Shown here piece by piece: positions 21,381 to 31,420 of a stretch of DNA of 64,000 bases. The DNA lies in contig CAUZXS010000119.1 in NCBI GenBank assembly GCA_963585895.1, forward strand, positions 102,188 to 166,187, written 5' to 3'. This DNA is from Sepioteuthis lessoniana. Taxonomy: Eukaryota > Mollusca > Cephalopoda > Myopsida > Loliginidae. Both the position numbers and the translations under genes were made by a program. The stretch's first letter is position 1, and every line of letters begins with the position of its first letter. Below the pieces are notes generated by a model. That model saw only the letters and a list, made by a program, of their open reading frames with translations, searched no databases and was not told where the DNA came from.

Positions 21381-21740
21381 TATTGTATCTTTAAAAAGTT
21401 GTGCGTGTACATTAGTGATTCATCGTTGTAACTTGTAAATAACAAAGAGGAAAGTATTATGTAAGTAATGTAAAAAACTAAAAAAAAAAACTAATGAGAC
21501 CAAATAATTGAGGCCAACCAGTAAAACAAGTTTTGTTTATTTACTTTCCGATACAAGTGTAAAGTGAAGCAAGTATTTAATATTACTATATTGAAGAAAG
21601 GCTTTTAAAAATAAGCAAAAACTTACACACCCCAATGGACAATAGTCCAAAAATTATTCTTTTACAATGAAATGGATATAAGTGAGGGGGTAATATATTT
21701 TTCTTTTAAATTATGCAAATGTAAAGAAAAGACAAATAAG
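21381..21740. other. Unassigned spacer
   Basis: This is AT-rich sequence with an A10 run near 21481. Nothing is recognised. Confidence 0.5.
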
Positions 21741-21936
21741 GGTGGGCTGAAAAGTTCATGACATATCTGTTGATTTATTATTTTTTTTTACCAATGAGAT
21801 CCAAGTACTGTAACACTAATAGAAGAAATGAGTGGACTGCAGAGTTGGTGGGGACTATGTTGAAAAATAAACCTCATTTGTTCACATTCGATAAGTATCT
21901 TGGTTAGTTTATGAACTTTTCAGGCAACTCTTAGAC
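21741..21936 (-). mobile_element. MITE-E copy, reverse
   Basis: It begins GGGTGGGCTGAAAAGTTCATGAC and ends TTGGTTAGTTTATGAACTTTTCAGGC. The core GACTATGTTGAAAAATAAACCTCATTTG is the reverse complement of the other copies. Confidence 0.75.
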
Positions 21937-22027
21937 TATAAACATGTAAAATACAAAAGGAGTCTTATGTTTCTCTAAAGGATATTCTAGTTCAATATTT
22001 CTCATCATATACAGTATCATAGAGGCA

Positions 22028-22300
22028 TGCTTAACATAATAGTTATTGTCATCAAAAATGGATTTGACAACCTCAGTTCAAATCCTAGATGAGACTGCTT
22101 CACTTCACAATTGGAAAAGGTAAAAATCCATCTTTTCTCAATCCCCAGCTCTTGGTAAATAGAAGGGCAGCTTGGATTCTTTATCCTTAGTTAGGCAAAC
22201 AGTATAAAAGGAAAACAATTTAAACCAGCTTTATTCTGGTTAAAAATTGACCAACTGTCACATTCTGTCTGTGGTGACAAAGTTGGGCGAATATATAAAA
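22028..22300 (+). mobile_element. SINE-A, diverged
   Basis: TAACATAATAGTTATTGTCATC, B box CAGTTCAAATCCTAGATGAG, GGTAAATAGAAGGGCAG, ATTGACCAACTGTCACATTCTGTC, AAAGTTGGGCGAATATA. Confidence 0.75.
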
Positions 22301-22529
22301 TGTATTATAGAATACACTAATTAAAGTATGTTTAATTTTTAAATGAAGTGCTATAAAGTTGTTGTTGCTGTCATCGTTATCTAGAGTCTAATAGCTATTT
22401 TTTCATTTTATCATAACCAACTTAGTTTTTTGTTGTAAAACAATGACCAAAATAAAAATAATAAAAGGGATAAGTCTATAGGTTTGATTTGGGAGGATAC
22501 AGAATCGTAACTGCAATCTACACAAGATT
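22301..22529. other. Unassigned spacer
   Basis: Nothing is recognised. Confidence 0.5.
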
Positions 22530-22762
22530 AAAAGTAAAGTTGACGACCATAGTCGAGGGCGACCAGAAGGCTCCCTTTTCAACAGCTACTACACTGTGTA
22601 GGGGTGGGCGCTACTCCTTTCCACTTTACCCTAGATACGTGCCTTATATTGCTGAGTGTTAAGCAAAGAGGTATCAAGTACCATTTTTAAAGTCTTTGGT
22701 ATGACGCGAATTGGGATTGAACCCAGTTCTCCCAGACTATTGGCGAACACTCTACCAAGGAA
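22530..22762 (-). mobile_element. SINE-D
   Basis: Reverse complement: GTTGACGACCATAGTCGAGGGCGACC, CTTTTCAACAGCTACTACAC, GCTGAGTGTTAAGC, GGGATTGAACCCAG (B box) and GGCGAACACTCTACC (A box). The copy is full length. Confidence 0.8.
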
Positions 22763-22914
22763 GTTAATTTAAGTGAAAAGCATTGACATTCACTAATTAC
22801 TTATCCACAGTTTCTTATTGTCTTAGAGTGACAACCAAAATAATTTGTGATGAGAAAATTTAAAAGATAAAAGAAAATACAAGTCAAAATTGATAATAGT
22901 CATCTCAAAGCAAA

Positions 22915-23510
22915 AATGAATACAAATAAGAATAGTAAGTGTACGTTGTGTGGAGACAGAGATGAAACAGTTACTTACTTAAGTGAATGCAGCAAACTTA
23001 CAAAAAGGAATACAAAGGTATTCTTGACTGGGTAGGAAAGGTGATCCAATGAGAATTATCCAAGAGATTAAAATCTGACCATGCTGAAAAATGGTATATG
23101 CACAAACCAGAATCTGTCCTAGTAAATCAGATGCATCAAATTTTGGGGGACTGAGATACAAACAGATCACACAATCTCATCCAGAAGACCAGACTTGGGT
23201 TTTTTTATAAACAAAAAGAAAAGAATTTATCTCACAGATTTAACCATTCCAGCAGATGATAGAGTGAAAAAAAAAATCAAAGAAAGTGAAATGAGAGACA
23301 AATACTTGGATCTTGCCAGAGATCCAAATAGGTTGTGAAACATGAAAGTGACATTTACAGTTGGTGTCCTTGGAATGGTCCTTAAATGCCTGGAAAAGGA
23401 ACTGGAGATCAAAAGAAGAATCAAAATTATCCAGACCACAACATGTAAGATCAACCAGAATACTCAAGAGACCTAAGTAGACTTGTTGTCACTTGGGTGA
23501 AAAATCAGTA
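22915..23510 (+). pseudogene. LINE-2 C-terminal region, copy 1
   Basis: In broken plus-strand frames this reads as the C-terminal domain of a widespread metazoan LINE polyprotein. A CxxC...C knuckle remnant (KCTLCGDRDETVTYLSEC) lacks the expected His. It is followed by a VIQ/WY...PESVL-like block, PADDRV near 23250, the DKYLDLARD block near 23300, and a TVGVLGMVLKCLEK block near 23360. Frameshifts and stops break it. The upstream RT and endonuclease are absent. I recognise the domain from memory of many LINE C-termini but cannot fix the clade. Confidence 0.7.
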
Positions 23511-23574
23511 AAAACTAGGGTGAAAAACTTTCAGAGTAATGATATTTAAAGCAACAAACTAGCAATGTTGAACA

Positions 23575-24290
23575 CAAGATGACATGGACAAGAAAGGGAA
23601 ATCTAAAGAGAGAGACAGAATCTCTACTAGTTGCAGCACAAAAGAATGTCATAAAGACCAATTATGTTAAAGGGAAAATTGATTAGATGTAACAGAATAG
23701 CAAGTTTAGGTTATGTGGAGAAAAGATAAAATGGTTACTCACATAGTAAGTGAATGCAGCAAGCAAGCCTAAGAGAAATACAAGACTAGGCACAACTAGG
23801 TGGGTAAGGTGATCCACTGGGAATTGTGCAAGAGATTGAAATTTGACCATATAACCAAATGGTATATGCACTAACCAGAATGTGTTAGGAGAAAGAGACA
23901 AAATTCTCTGGGATTTTGAGATACAAATGTATCACCGAATTTTGGCCAGAAGACTAGACCTTAGAAAAAAAAAATGTTGTCTAGTGAATTTGGCCTTTCC
24001 AGCAAACCACAGAGTGAAAGAAAAAAAGTGGGACAAGTACTTAGACCCTGCCAGAGAACTAAAAAAAAGCTGTAGAAGATGAGGGTGGCAGTGACACCAA
24101 TTGTAGTTAGTGTACTTGGAACAGTTCTCAAAGGTTTGGAAAAGGGGACTGGAACAATTGAAAACCAGAAAAATCGAGACCATCCAAACTTCAGCATCGT
24201 TGAGATCAGCCAGAATGCTGAGAAGAGTCTAGGAGACCTACTGTCACTCAGGCTCCAGTGAAAACCCAATAGATAATGCTGGCATGAGAA
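23575..24290 (+). pseudogene. LINE-2 C-terminal region, copy 2
   Basis: A second, longer copy lies head-to-tail behind copy 1. It starts slightly further upstream (KRETESLLVAAQ-type residues near 23608, then a RLCGEKIK remnant near 23712). Two open stretches, 23882-24082 (ILWDFEIQ, ARRLDLR, FPANHRV, DKYLDPARELKK) and 24079-24261 (VTPIVVSVLGTVLKGLEKG), are in different frames. The frameshift lies near 24080. It is non-functional. Confidence 0.75.
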
Positions 24291-24476
24291 ACTCATGATG
24301 AATACAATAATAATGTAAATATTTCTAATTTGTTTTCTTTTCAGTTTACTGCAATCTTACAATGCATAAACTTATAGACAGATACAGGGAAGTCTTTGTC
24401 ATTTAATTCATTAATATTGCTAAATTGAGAAATAAGTGTCAGAGATGAATGTGTTGAATTGAATCCAGGTATAAGA

Positions 24477-24625
24477 GTCAGCTGAAAAGTTTTAAGGCTA
24501 ACCAAAATAATCTCATAAATTGTGACGAAATGAGATTTATTTTTCAACACTCTTCCAGTGTTGCAGTGCTTGTATCCCATTAGTGAAAAGTCATCAACAT
24601 CAGATAAGACATCAGCCTATCAATT
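24477..24625 (+). mobile_element. MITE-E copy, diverged
   Basis: GTCAGCTGAAAAGTTTTAAGGCTAACC, TGTGACGAAATGAGATTTATTTTTCAACAC, GTTGCAGTGCTTGTATCCCATTAG, ending ATAAGACATCAGCCTATC. Confidence 0.65.
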
Positions 24626-25163
24626 TTTCATCCCATCTTATACAAGATGGGTTCACAGCTCTTGGTCATACTCTTCTTGGTCAGGCTCAAAACGTTTAAC
24701 AGTACAAACATAACTCCTAAACTTATGATACTGAAGCTTGTGAAACACAATGTGATTAAAAGCAACCAAATGTCATATTTGACAGCCTTTGAGATACGAA
24801 AGAAAGAAAGGAAAGGAAAGGAAAGGAAAGAACCCAGTCAAATTGATGGCCTATTTTTGGAGTAGTTTGTATACCAAGCATGCTCATTTGCATATACATA
24901 GCTTATTGAAACAGCACATCTTCCAATTAACCACCAAATGCAATGCAGCAATGACTTCACTTTGATTTGTGCATCTAAGCAGAACATGAGTGAAATGCAT
25001 TGAATGATGTTGAATAGGTTTGCAAAAAAGGAATTTAAATAGTCTACATAGTACTGAGCTTTTTGTATGTCTGAACAATAGACTACTTCAAATGTTTCTC
25101 TTGCGTTTTGATGCCTCAAGATATTGAATCCCTTACTCTTCTCTCATGATTGGTATAATGTGG
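24626..25163. other. Unassigned, with (AAAGG)n
   Basis: A small hairpin CCCATCTTATACAAGATGGG lies near 24632. A (GAAAG)/(GAAAGG) repeat spans about 24798-24830. Open frames here match nothing I know. Confidence 0.5.
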
Positions 25164-25465
25164 GAGGTGCCCATGGTGTAATTGTTATCATTGTAGGAAA
25201 TGGACACGGCGACAAGAGTTCAAATCCTGGACGAGATTGATTGCATTTCACATAGCACTAATACCCTTGGGAAAGGTATGAATCCAATTATACTCCCTCC
25301 AGCTATGGGTAAATAGTAGGACAGACTGAGTTCTTCAGTCTTGGTGAGGCAACTAGTCTAGGAGAAGGAATACTCTGAATTCAAACCTGTCAAACTCCGC
25401 TTAAAAATTGACCTTGTGTCATATCCTGCCCGAGCGGAGGAGTTGGTAAATATGATATGATATGA
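25164..25465 (+). mobile_element. SINE-A, well preserved
   Basis: GGGAGGTGCCCATGGTGTAATTGTTATC, GGAAATGGACACGGCGACAAGAGTTCAAATCCTGG, and a full body. It ends CTGCCCGAGCGGAGGAGTTGGTAAATATGATATGATATGAG, a short TGATA repeat tail. It is among the youngest copies here. Confidence 0.9.
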
Positions 25466-25719
25466 GTTGAATTTGAAATATCAGTATCTTTAAATTTCAT
25501 AAGAAAAAAAATAAATGATCATAATAGACTTATGTGGTTATTAATCTTAAAAGCTAAAATATACAGTAGAATACTATTCACCTTTCTTTGTCTAAGAAAA
25601 GGATCCCATTCCTTTAAGCTGCACAGTGAGGAACAAGAAAAATTAATCCACTATGTTCATCCATAGCTTTCAAGGATAACCATTAACTAAGCCAAAGCTT
25701 AGCAAATGATATAGTTATA

Positions 25720-25955
25720 TTTGTTGAACACTCCCCTCCTCAGAATTTGAATTTAGAGTTTACCTTTGCCTAGATAGGTTGTCCTACCAAGGATAGAGAT
25801 ATCAGACAGCCCTACTATTTACCAGAGCTGGAGAAAGAAGGATGGATACATGCCTTTCCTAAAGGCATTAGCTCAAAGAGAAATGCAAATACCTTCGTCC
25901 AAGATTGAACTTGGTCAGTCAAGTCACCCCCACCACGATAACGCCATGCCACCTT
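25720..25955 (-). mobile_element. SINE-A, diverged
   Basis: AACACTCCCCTCCTC, TTTGAATTTAGAGTTTACC, CCTACTATTTACCAGAGCTGGAG, AAATGCAAATACCTTCGTCCAAGATTGAAC, CACGATAACGCCATGCCACC. Confidence 0.7.
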
Positions 25956-26337
25956 GAAGAATTAAATAATGACGTCACGGTCAGTGAAGAATATGATGCT
26001 GCACAATCATGATGTAATCAGAACACCACAATACATAAAGAATGAGACTGTTTTGGAAGTCATGCTATTTTTTTTTACTCCCTCCACCCCAGCACAAAGT
26101 AGCTATATAAAATTGACATTTTCATTTTCCACAGATAAGCTGTCACCTGCACTGGCATACTGTATAATAATATTTGTCCTTTGCATTCAATGGCAATAAT
26201 TAACAAAACAAAAGTTTAGCAAATGAGTGATGAAGGCGATTTGTTTATAGTGGTGAAAAACTGAGTAGAACCAGCCACAATTTTTGGAGGAACTGATGAC
26301 AGAAGAATCATGCAACAGTGTAGCATAGATTCCTTAG

Positions 26338-26528
26338 GTTAAGAATCCAGTTTTTCCTTCTAGACCTGTTGTCTTACCAAGGCTATAAAACAGTCTGTCC
26401 TATTTACCTATAACTGGGGAAGTAAAGATAGATTCATGTCATTCCCAAACGCATTTATACAAATTAAAATGTAAACAGCCTTGTCCAAAGTCCATTTCCT
26501 ACAATGAAAGATTGTGATATACACCTCG
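26338..26528 (-). mobile_element. SINE-A fragment
   Basis: TTCCTTCTAGACCTGTTGTC, CTATTTACCTATAACTGGGG, AACAGCCTTGTCCAAAG, CCATTTCCTACAATGAAAG. The 3' end is missing. Confidence 0.7.
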
Positions 26529-26626
26529 AACAATGCATGAAGAAATTTTAACGTTGCACAAAATTCCCGAAAGTTTCAAATTAAAAAAAAAATCATCCAA
26601 TAATAAAACTACCTGGTTGAACGGAA

Positions 26627-26910
26627 GAGGTAGCTTGTGGTGTAATGGTTACTATTGCAGGAAATGGAGACTGAGTAGACGAGACTTTTTGCTTTTTTCA
26701 CATGGCGCAATACCCTTGTGAAAAATATGAATGTCCCACTATTTACTCATATCGTCCAGATATGGGTAAAAAGGGAGACAGACTGGGCTTGACATAGCGA
26801 CCAGCCTAAAGGAAAAAAAAAAACTAAATTCAAACCTGTTAAACTCAAATAATTGACCTTGCGTCACATCTTGCTTGTGGGGAGGGGTTGGGTAAATACA
26901 TACCTGGTTG
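26627..26910 (+). mobile_element. SINE-A
   Basis: AGCTTGTGGTGTAATGGTTACTATTGCAGGAAATGG (A box). The B box is largely deleted (GACGAGACTTTTTGC). The body ends TTGCTTGTGGGGAGGGGTTGGGTAAATACATACC. Confidence 0.8.
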
Positions 26911-27828
26911 AACAAATAATCAGGATATCACTCTTACGCTGACTTTTGTTTCAACTTTAATTTTTTTTTTTTTTAATAAAATGACCTGAAAAGCAAAAGT
27001 TTTCTCAAAGTCTACTTTAGTCACACACTGGATTTTTGGTCCCCACGCAGATCACGAAAAGAAAATCTCAGAGGAACACTACTGTATCATAGTTTAAATT
27101 CTTGCTAAACTTCACAGCATGAAAGGAAAAAAATAACTTAATTCACAAAATTTTTAGTACATTTCTTTTTTTTAATTTTCTTTTCAACTGTGAAGAAATT
27201 CTGTAAGGATTTTTTTTTCCCCACTTTGCTTAAAATTTTTGTCAAAAAAATTTTGTTATTTGACCTTGAAAATTTTATCAGTTTAGTGATACTGCCGTTA
27301 AATGTTTCATGTACATTCTTTTTTTTAATATGCATTTATGTATATATAAGAATTCATCTAGATATACAAAATTTATCTTTTGTATTATATATTTAATGGT
27401 ATATTAGGCATACATAATACTCATTTACTACTGATTGTTCACACACACAGATTATATATGTATAAAAAATCTTTCATGAGATATATATATCATGAAAGTT
27501 TATCTTATTTTTCAAATCCAAAAATAAGTATATCATAGAGCTATTTTGTCTGTCAGTGATATTGACATTGTTGATCACTGAAAATACCTTTCTTCCTAAG
27601 TTTCAATATACAACATACAGATGAAGCACAGAAACTAAACATGTTAAAACAAGTTTTAGATTTGGGGGGGGGGTACAAAAAAATCAAAAGTACTAATATA
27701 TTACTAGTGTGATTTTTCATACATAACTTTACCTCCTAGTACCAAGACTAATAGTTTCCATCACAAATTCTTCATTGTGAATTGTTTGAAGATATGAGTG
27801 GCTGCAAAACGTATCCTACTTTCAATGA
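26911..27828. other. Unassigned AT-rich stretch
   Basis: T15 lies near 26960. A small palindrome CTTTCATGA...TCATGAAAG spans about 27469-27498. G10 lies near 27664. No gene is recognised. Confidence 0.5.
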
Positions 27829-28132
27829 CCGATTGATTTTAACGGCACGTGAAATCGTTTAGAATTATTTTATGCCTAAAGGTTAGGAAACTGCATTCAA
27901 TGAACATTTATATTTATTGTGTAGTTGTTTCTAACTAGTATTTTGCACAGTTATATATCAAGTATTCCAATCTAATACAAATAATTTGCCCACAGTTATA
28001 TGGTTTCAAGTATACCTCATTATGGTTTCAAGTAATTATTTAATCATTAATCATATGGTTTCAATTAATTATTTCTATTTAGTAATAGTCATTATTGCTT
28101 TAAGTAACCATTCTTAATACAAAAAATTTACA
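27829..28132 (-). mobile_element. Repeat-B, part 1 (tail and body)
   Basis: TTTTAACGGCACGTGAAATCG...TTTTATGCCTAAAGGTTAGG is followed by body units (ATATCAAGTATTCCAATCTAATACAAATAATTTGCCCACAG). It is interrupted at ACAAAAAATTTACA (28119-28132). Confidence 0.75.
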
Positions 28133-28367
28133 TGGTGTGATAGACAACTATGGAAGGCAGTAATTACTGGGGATATGGTTACAAGACTCAGCATTCCTAT
28201 ACAAGGTCGCGTTTAATCACCTGAAGAAGGCCAGAAGTGAAATTTGGATGAAATGTAGTGAAGAAGAAACACAAAAACTACCAAGATGGGGACAAAAAGT
28301 CCACAATAAATTAAAAAAATTAATTCTCAGATTAAGAAGCCTCATCTCAAAATGATTCCAATTAAAG
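28133..28367 (+). mobile_element. Unknown 235-bp insertion in repeat-B
   Basis: It is bounded by a perfect 14-bp target duplication, ACAAAAAATTTACA, at 28119-28132 and 28368-28381. The interior begins TGGTGTGATAGACAACTATGG, resembling an A box, and TATGGTTACAAGACTC about 50 bp on is a weak B-box match. So it may be a tRNA-derived SINE. The rest (CACCTGAAGAAGGCCAGAAGTG, GATGGGGACAAAAAGTCC) matches no other family in the window. The strand is assigned from the putative boxes. Confidence 0.6.
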
Positions 28368-28381
28368 ACAAAAAATTTACA

Positions 28382-28825
28382 GTATTCTTATCTAATGCAA
28401 ATACTTATATAGTTGTATGGCATGAAGTGTTCCGATCTAATACTAATAATTATATGGTTTCAAGTAATTGTTTCTATCAAGTAATAGTCATTATAGCTGT
28501 AAGTAACTATTCTTAATACAAATAATTTAGAGTTATAGGGTATCAAATATTTCTATTGAATACAAATAATTTTTAAACGGATCTATTCGATCCCTAGATA
28601 GAGTGGTAATGCCTGTTAAGATCCTAAGTCAGAGTAGGCTTGGGAGTAATGGCAATAAAGGGATACTCCATACTCCCCAGATATTCAGAACTGGAGCTCA
28701 CTATCAGACAGTTTAATATCATACACAGGACATCCTTTTCTTTGGGAAGGAGGGGAGATTACCCCTTGGCAGGGGAGACAGTATATTCTAATCCACTGCT
28801 GACAGGATGGTCTACTTTCATAGTA
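28382..28825 (-). mobile_element. Repeat-B, part 2 (body and head)
   Basis: Body units continue (GGCATGAAGTGTTCCGATCTAATACTAATAAT). The head begins ATTCGATCCCTAGATAGAG, with TAGGCTTGGGAGTAATGGC, and ends AGACAGTATATTCTAATCCACTGCTGACAGG. Confidence 0.75.
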
Positions 28826-29700
28826 TGGCTCTTAAGTAAACATTTTGAATCAGGTTCTGTAAGTATTAAATTATCAAGTATTTGAATTATTCATTTGCAG
28901 TTTATATTGTGTTTACTTATGTACTAGTGAAAATTTGGCAAGGACCTTACAGCTTTTCTAAATTCTTTCTGATGGGAGCTTCGTCAAGTACCACTGCTCA
29001 CTTCAGATCTGGATATATTAACGAGTTTTGGGAAGCAACAATTAAGAAAATGTTATTTCACCAGCAATAAATTAGAACAATAATATATTGTAATGGTAAT
29101 AGAGCCTGTACTTATTACTAATAAATGTTGTGCTTCACTCTGTCCCTCCAGTTATTCCTCACCAACAACATTCCAGCAAATATACTCATTTCCTGAAGAG
29201 AGTAACCACAGAAGGCAGTGCAGAACAAATCTTTTTCTTTTTTTAAACTAGCAAAGTGATGAAATATTACACACACGCACAAGGGATTTTGCAAGCATAA
29301 TTCCTGTCATAAGATTATTACACATATATAGATGCTGATATATTCAGAATAGTAGCAACAATTGTGCTGGTGAGTTGAGAATGCAGGAGCATCAGTCGAC
29401 CGAAATCCTTGGTGGTGGGGGTCACTCCAGTAAACAAGAAAATGGGAAGAAGAGAATGAAAAAGAATAAGTTGGAAAGAAATAGAAAAAAAAAGAAAGAA
29501 CCCAAAGTGATGCAGAGAAAGAAAGTTATCGCGTGAGAGAGGGGGGGGGCAAATGAAAGCAAAAGATTAAGTAGTTAAGTCTACCATATTATTACCCCCC
29601 CAAAAAATCTTATATTTTTAAAATGTCTTTTTATTACTATAACATTTGAATTTATTTTGTAGAGAGACGATATTGCATGACATATACAATTAGATATAGA
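28826..29700. other. Unassigned stretch
   Basis: It contains purine-rich patches near 29440-29560 and a G9 run near 29542. A 62-residue frame at 28882-29070 has no recognised motif. Confidence 0.5.
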
Positions 29701-29877
29701 AAGGTTGGTTGAAAAGTTCAAAGGCTGACCAAGATACTCTCATTAAAATGTGACCAAATGAGATTTATTTTTCAATATGTATTCAATACTTCTTCCATCA
29801 GGATTGCAGTGTTTGGATCCCATCTATGTCATCAGTAGTAGACATAACATCATTATGTAAACTTTTCAGCCTACCCT
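29701..29877 (+). mobile_element. MITE-E, best-preserved copy
   Basis: It begins AAGGTTGGTTGAAAAGTTCAAAGGCTGACC and ends ATGTAAACTTTTCAGCCTACC, giving clear inverted ends. The core TGTGACCAAATGAGATTTATTTTTCAA is shared by all copies. It has no coding capacity. Confidence 0.75.
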
Positions 29878-29897
29878 GATGGGTGAGTGTGAGTATA

Positions 29898-30229
29898 TAT
29901 AAAGTTGGTGACCATGGTCAAGGGTGACCCAAAGGCTTCCTTTTCAATAGCTACTACACCAAGGTTTAGGGGAGGGAGTTACTCCTTTCTCTGGACTGCT
30001 ATACTTTAACCTTGATCATATTTACCAACCATATTTATCAACCCCTCCACTCGGGCAGGATATGACACACGGTCAATTTTTAAGCGGAGTTTAACCTTGA
30101 TACATGCCTTATGTGGAGTGTTAAGCAAGAAGGTATTAAGTACCATTTTTTGAATCTTTGGTACGACTCAACCTGAGATTGAACCCTAGTCTTCCAAGCC
30201 ATTGGTGAACACTCTACCCACTTGGACAA
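29898..30229 (-). mobile_element. SINE-D with nested SINE-A stub
   Basis: GTTGGTGACCATGGTCAAGGGTGACCC, CTTTTCAATAGCTACTACACC, GTGTTAAGCAAGAAGG, GAGATTGAACCCTAG (B box), TGGTGAACACTCTACCC (A box). It is interrupted at 30017-30089. Confidence 0.8.
30017..30089 (-). mobile_element. 5'-truncated SINE-A inside SINE-D
   Basis: Only the last ~70 bp of SINE-A is present (ATCAACCCCTCCACTCGGGCAGGATATGACAC...AAGCGGAGT). It is flanked by TTTAACCTTGAT at 30005-30016 and 30090-30101, a 12-bp target duplication. Confidence 0.8.
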
Positions 30230-30232
30230 TGG

Positions 30233-30235
<3 letters not shown>

Positions 30236-30297
<62 letters not shown>
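30236..30297. repeat. (TA)n(CA)n microsatellite
   Basis: About 25 TA units are followed by CACACACACA. It sits at the end of SINE-D, as at 41219. Confidence 0.95.
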
Positions 30298-30666
30298 TAT
30301 GCTTGCAAAATGAAATGAAAACCAAGTCCCTGAAATTAACAATTTATTAGAGCATTTTACCTAGATAGCTTCACCAAAACAATTTCCAAGAACAGGATTA
30401 AGCAGTATGGGCAAAACATAAATGTGTTAATTTAAACTAGATTTTCATTTTTCCATCATTTCTTAATCACAGAGTTGATATCATATAAATTATCTTATAT
30501 TAATAACAATCGTAAAAAATTTTAGCAATATTTTTTAAAAATTTATAAAAAGTACTCAATGTACTAAGACAGAGCTGTAATAAGAACTAAAATATTAACT
30601 CACAAATTTTCATGCAATAGAGACAGCAATCATTAGTGTGATTTGGAAGAATTCATTTTTATAGTA
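30298..30666. other. Unassigned AT-rich stretch
   Basis: Nothing is recognised. Confidence 0.5.
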
Positions 30667-30805
30667 TCTCTTTGCCTCTCACTATAAGCATTTACTATCT
30701 TGAGACGTTAGAGATTTTTTTTTTAATTTTCTGTATGTGAGAGAGAGAGAGAAAGAGAGAAACACCACCCAAAATAGTAAATACTTATTGTGAGAGGCAA
30801 AGAGA
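30667..30805. repeat. 32-bp inverted repeat, possible MITE
   Basis: The arms 30667-30698 and 30774-30805 pair with two mismatches (TCTCTTTGCCTCTCAC... against ...GTGAGAGGCAAAGAGA) around a 75-bp loop that contains an (AG)n tract. No clear target duplication is seen. Confidence 0.7.
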
Positions 30806-31210
30806 GCATGTTAAATAAATATATAAATGTGTGTGCGTGTGTCATAAGTGTAGATATAAGTGGATTATGATTACATTGTCATTTGGAAATAGTTAGGGTC
30901 ATGATTTTAAGATTATAGCTCAAACTTTATCATTCTAAGATTACAGGTGGAAAAATATTGCACTTGTTTGCTTTTTCTAGTGTACAAGGGTCAAGGGATA
31001 GAGTGTGTATGCAAGAGCATTTATGAGATTGAATCAACAAGTTCATAGCCTAACACAGTTATTACCTCAATTTTGATCTGGAATTTTCACTGTGTAATAT
31101 TTGATCCATGTGCTTAATATTTGCTAAGGAATTAAGTGCATTGAAAATGAAGATTATGCTGAAAAATTGATATTTCCTGTGTATTTTTATCATTAAGACA
31201 CAGGACTAAT
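30806..31210. other. Unassigned AT-rich stretch
   Basis: Nothing is recognised apart from a short TGTGTGCGTGTGT tract near 30829. Confidence 0.5.
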
Positions 31211-31256
31211 GCAATTGTGCATTATATATATATAAAATGCAATTATGTAATTGTGC

Positions 31257-31297
<41 letters not shown>

Positions 31298-31300
31298 TTC
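31211..31300. repeat. Duplicated (AT)n microsatellite
   Basis: AATTGTGCATTATATATAT occurs twice, near 31213 and 31250. The second copy is expanded to about 16 TA units ending in ACACACACAC. Confidence 0.85.
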
Positions 31301-31302
31301 CA

Positions 31303-31420
31303 CAAGCAGGATATGACAAAACCAATTTTTAAGCAGGGTGCAACTGGTTTGAATTGTTGGATTCATACCTTATCCAAGGTCCACCCCCTACAACAATAAC
31401 CGTTAGGCCATAAGCGACTA
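31303..31420 (-). mobile_element. SINE-A with internal deletion
   Basis: CAGGATATGACAAAACCAATTTTTAAGCAGG jumps through TTGGATTCATACC to CCCCCTACAACAATAACCGTTAGGCC. The two ends are kept and the middle is lost. Confidence 0.7.
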
